Source of the DNA: Bacillota bacterium | Lineage (GTDB): Bacteria; Bacillota; Clostridia; Oscillospirales; Acutalibacteraceae | Assembly: GCA_023420245.1 (NCBI GenBank) | Contig: JAEZWL010000136.1 | Coordinates: 1 to 5,179 of the forward strand | DNA: 5,179 bases | Reading direction: 5' to 3' | Shown here: piece after piece, positions 4,628 through 5,179 of the stretch | Numbering within the stretch: the stretch's first letter is position 1 | How the letters are laid out: each line of letters opens with the position of its first letter | Position numbers and translations under genes: made by a program | The notes under the pieces: model-generated | The model's input: the letters and a program-made list of their open reading frames with translations, nothing else | Databases searched by the model: none | What the model was told of the DNA's origin: nothing

Positions 4628-5179
4628 TACTGATAATTTTTTAAAGTCTTTTCCAGATTTGCAATCATATCCCGGCGAAGGAAGTCCGGCTCCAGTACCT
4701 GAGCGGCGGCACCAAAGGATAGGACGAACCCGTAAACCCAGACGCCCTCCGGAAAATCCAGCTCCACAATAAAGCCGCCGTCCTCAAGCTTTTGAACGCA
4801 CTCTTCTTCAAACTCATCGTACACGCGGTAAGCGAGGGAAGAAGCAAGCTTGAGCTTCATATGAATCATTTTCGGTCGATAGACCGGCTCTGATTCCGCA
4901 GGGGAAATCTCCAGCGGTTTACGGTCATAAGTCTCCTGCGTCGAAATAAGCTTTTTCATCCTTGTAATTTTGAAAATCCGCCAGTCCTGCCGATTCCTGC
5001 AAAAGGCGTAAAGATACCAGCCGTGTCCTTTAAACCAGATTTGAACCGGCTCCGCCTCCCGAACCGTCTTTTCTCCGTTAGAGCCGAAGTATTCAAACCG
5101 AACAACTTTTTTGTTCAGGATAGAATCCTTCAGCAGAATAAATTTATCCTTTTCCTCGATTCCGCCGCCCCAGTTGGAT
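4627..5179 (-). CDS. WYL-domain transcriptional regulator (YafY/HTH-WYL type), N-terminus outside window
   Basis: The frame is open from the right edge of the window to a TAA at 4629-4627, giving 183 residues with no start inside the window; an internal ATG at 4959 lies within the domain and is not the start. The WYL domain is clear: KFILLKDSILNKKVVRFEY (residues 12-30 of the visible part), then GHGWYLYAFCR with the name-giving Trp-Tyr-Leu at 54-56, then WRIFKITRM (66-74) with the family's two arginines. A C-terminal extension, ending near DFLRRDMIANLEKTLKNY, matches the WCX region of such proteins. The usual N-terminal winged helix-turn-helix would lie upstream. WYL regulators sense ligands or nucleic acids and control neighbouring genes, frequently in stress or defence loci. 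The following gene is a GyrI-like ligand-binding protein, a pairing often seen in Firmicutes, with a candidate operator in the gap. Confidence 0.9.
   Translation of the reverse strand, partial: SNWGGGIEEKDKFILLKDSILNKKVVRFEYFGSNGEKTVREAEPVQIWFKGHGWYLYAFCRNRQDWRIFKITRMKKLISTQETYDRKPLEISPAESEPVYRPKMIHMKLKLASSLAYRVYDEFEEECVQKLEDGGFIVELDFPEGVWVYGFVLSFGAAAQVLEPDFLRRDMIANLEKTLKNYQ

Noticed and set aside
4627..4959. A complete 110-residue protein starting at ATG 4959.
   Set aside because: The same frame continues open to the window edge and encodes the diagnostic WYL motif upstream of that ATG, so the gene is a larger, truncated regulator.
1..5179. CRISPR array, tandem repeats, tRNA or rRNA genes, or a prophage module.
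   Set aside because: No regularly spaced repeats, no cloverleaf or rRNA sequence, and no phage or transposase protein motifs were seen on either strand.

Overview
The window looks like chromosomal DNA of a Gram-positive anaerobe of the class Clostridia (Firmicutes). An Oscillospiraceae/Ruminococcaceae-type gut or fermentation bacterium is plausible. The evidence is strong AGGAGG-type ribosome binding sites, compact stem/U-tract terminators, intermediate base composition, and protein families typical of that group: GH130 phosphorylase, WYL regulator, GyrI-like proteins, and a 285-residue Fpg/Nei-like protein. The genus cannot be fixed from this sequence.

Layout. The left end (3-581, + strand) holds the C-terminal half of a GH130 mannosyl-glucose/mannan-type phosphorylase, closed by a clear intrinsic terminator (614-647). 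All other genes lie on the - strand, so they are read from right to left. In transcription order these are: a 5'-truncated WYL-domain regulator (4627-5179); a 150-residue GyrI-like/effector-binding protein (4107-4559); a 209-residue GyrI-like protein (3456-4085); a five-helix membrane protein of unknown function (2892-3359); an Fpg/Nei-like DNA glycosylase homologue (1999-2856); a small P-loop kinase-like ATPase overlapping it by 4 bases (1487-2002); and, after a 286-base stretch without a convincing gene, a monocistronic MIF/tautomerase-family gene with its own promoter and terminator (793-1137). The GH130 gene and the MIF gene converge, and each has its own terminator in the 211-base gap between them.

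How the genes may work together. The WYL regulator and the first GyrI-like gene are separated by a short gap. It contains a 7-bp inverted repeat with an 8-base spacer (4606-4627), lying over the -35 region of an extended -10 promoter. This suggests a ligand-controlled switch in front of the two GyrI-like genes. GyrI-like proteins bind small hydrophobic or cationic compounds, and some stand-alone members hydrolyse cyclopropane-containing DNA-alkylating natural products. With a DNA-glycosylase homologue and a small kinase-like protein downstream, a toxin- or genotoxin-response locus is a reasonable hypothesis, but nothing here proves it.

Most notable single observation. The Fpg/Nei-like protein keeps the zinc-finger cysteines and the H2TH asparagine, but lacks the N-terminal catalytic proline and the zinc-finger arginine of the canonical enzymes. 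It may therefore use different chemistry, or bind DNA without classical glycosylase activity.
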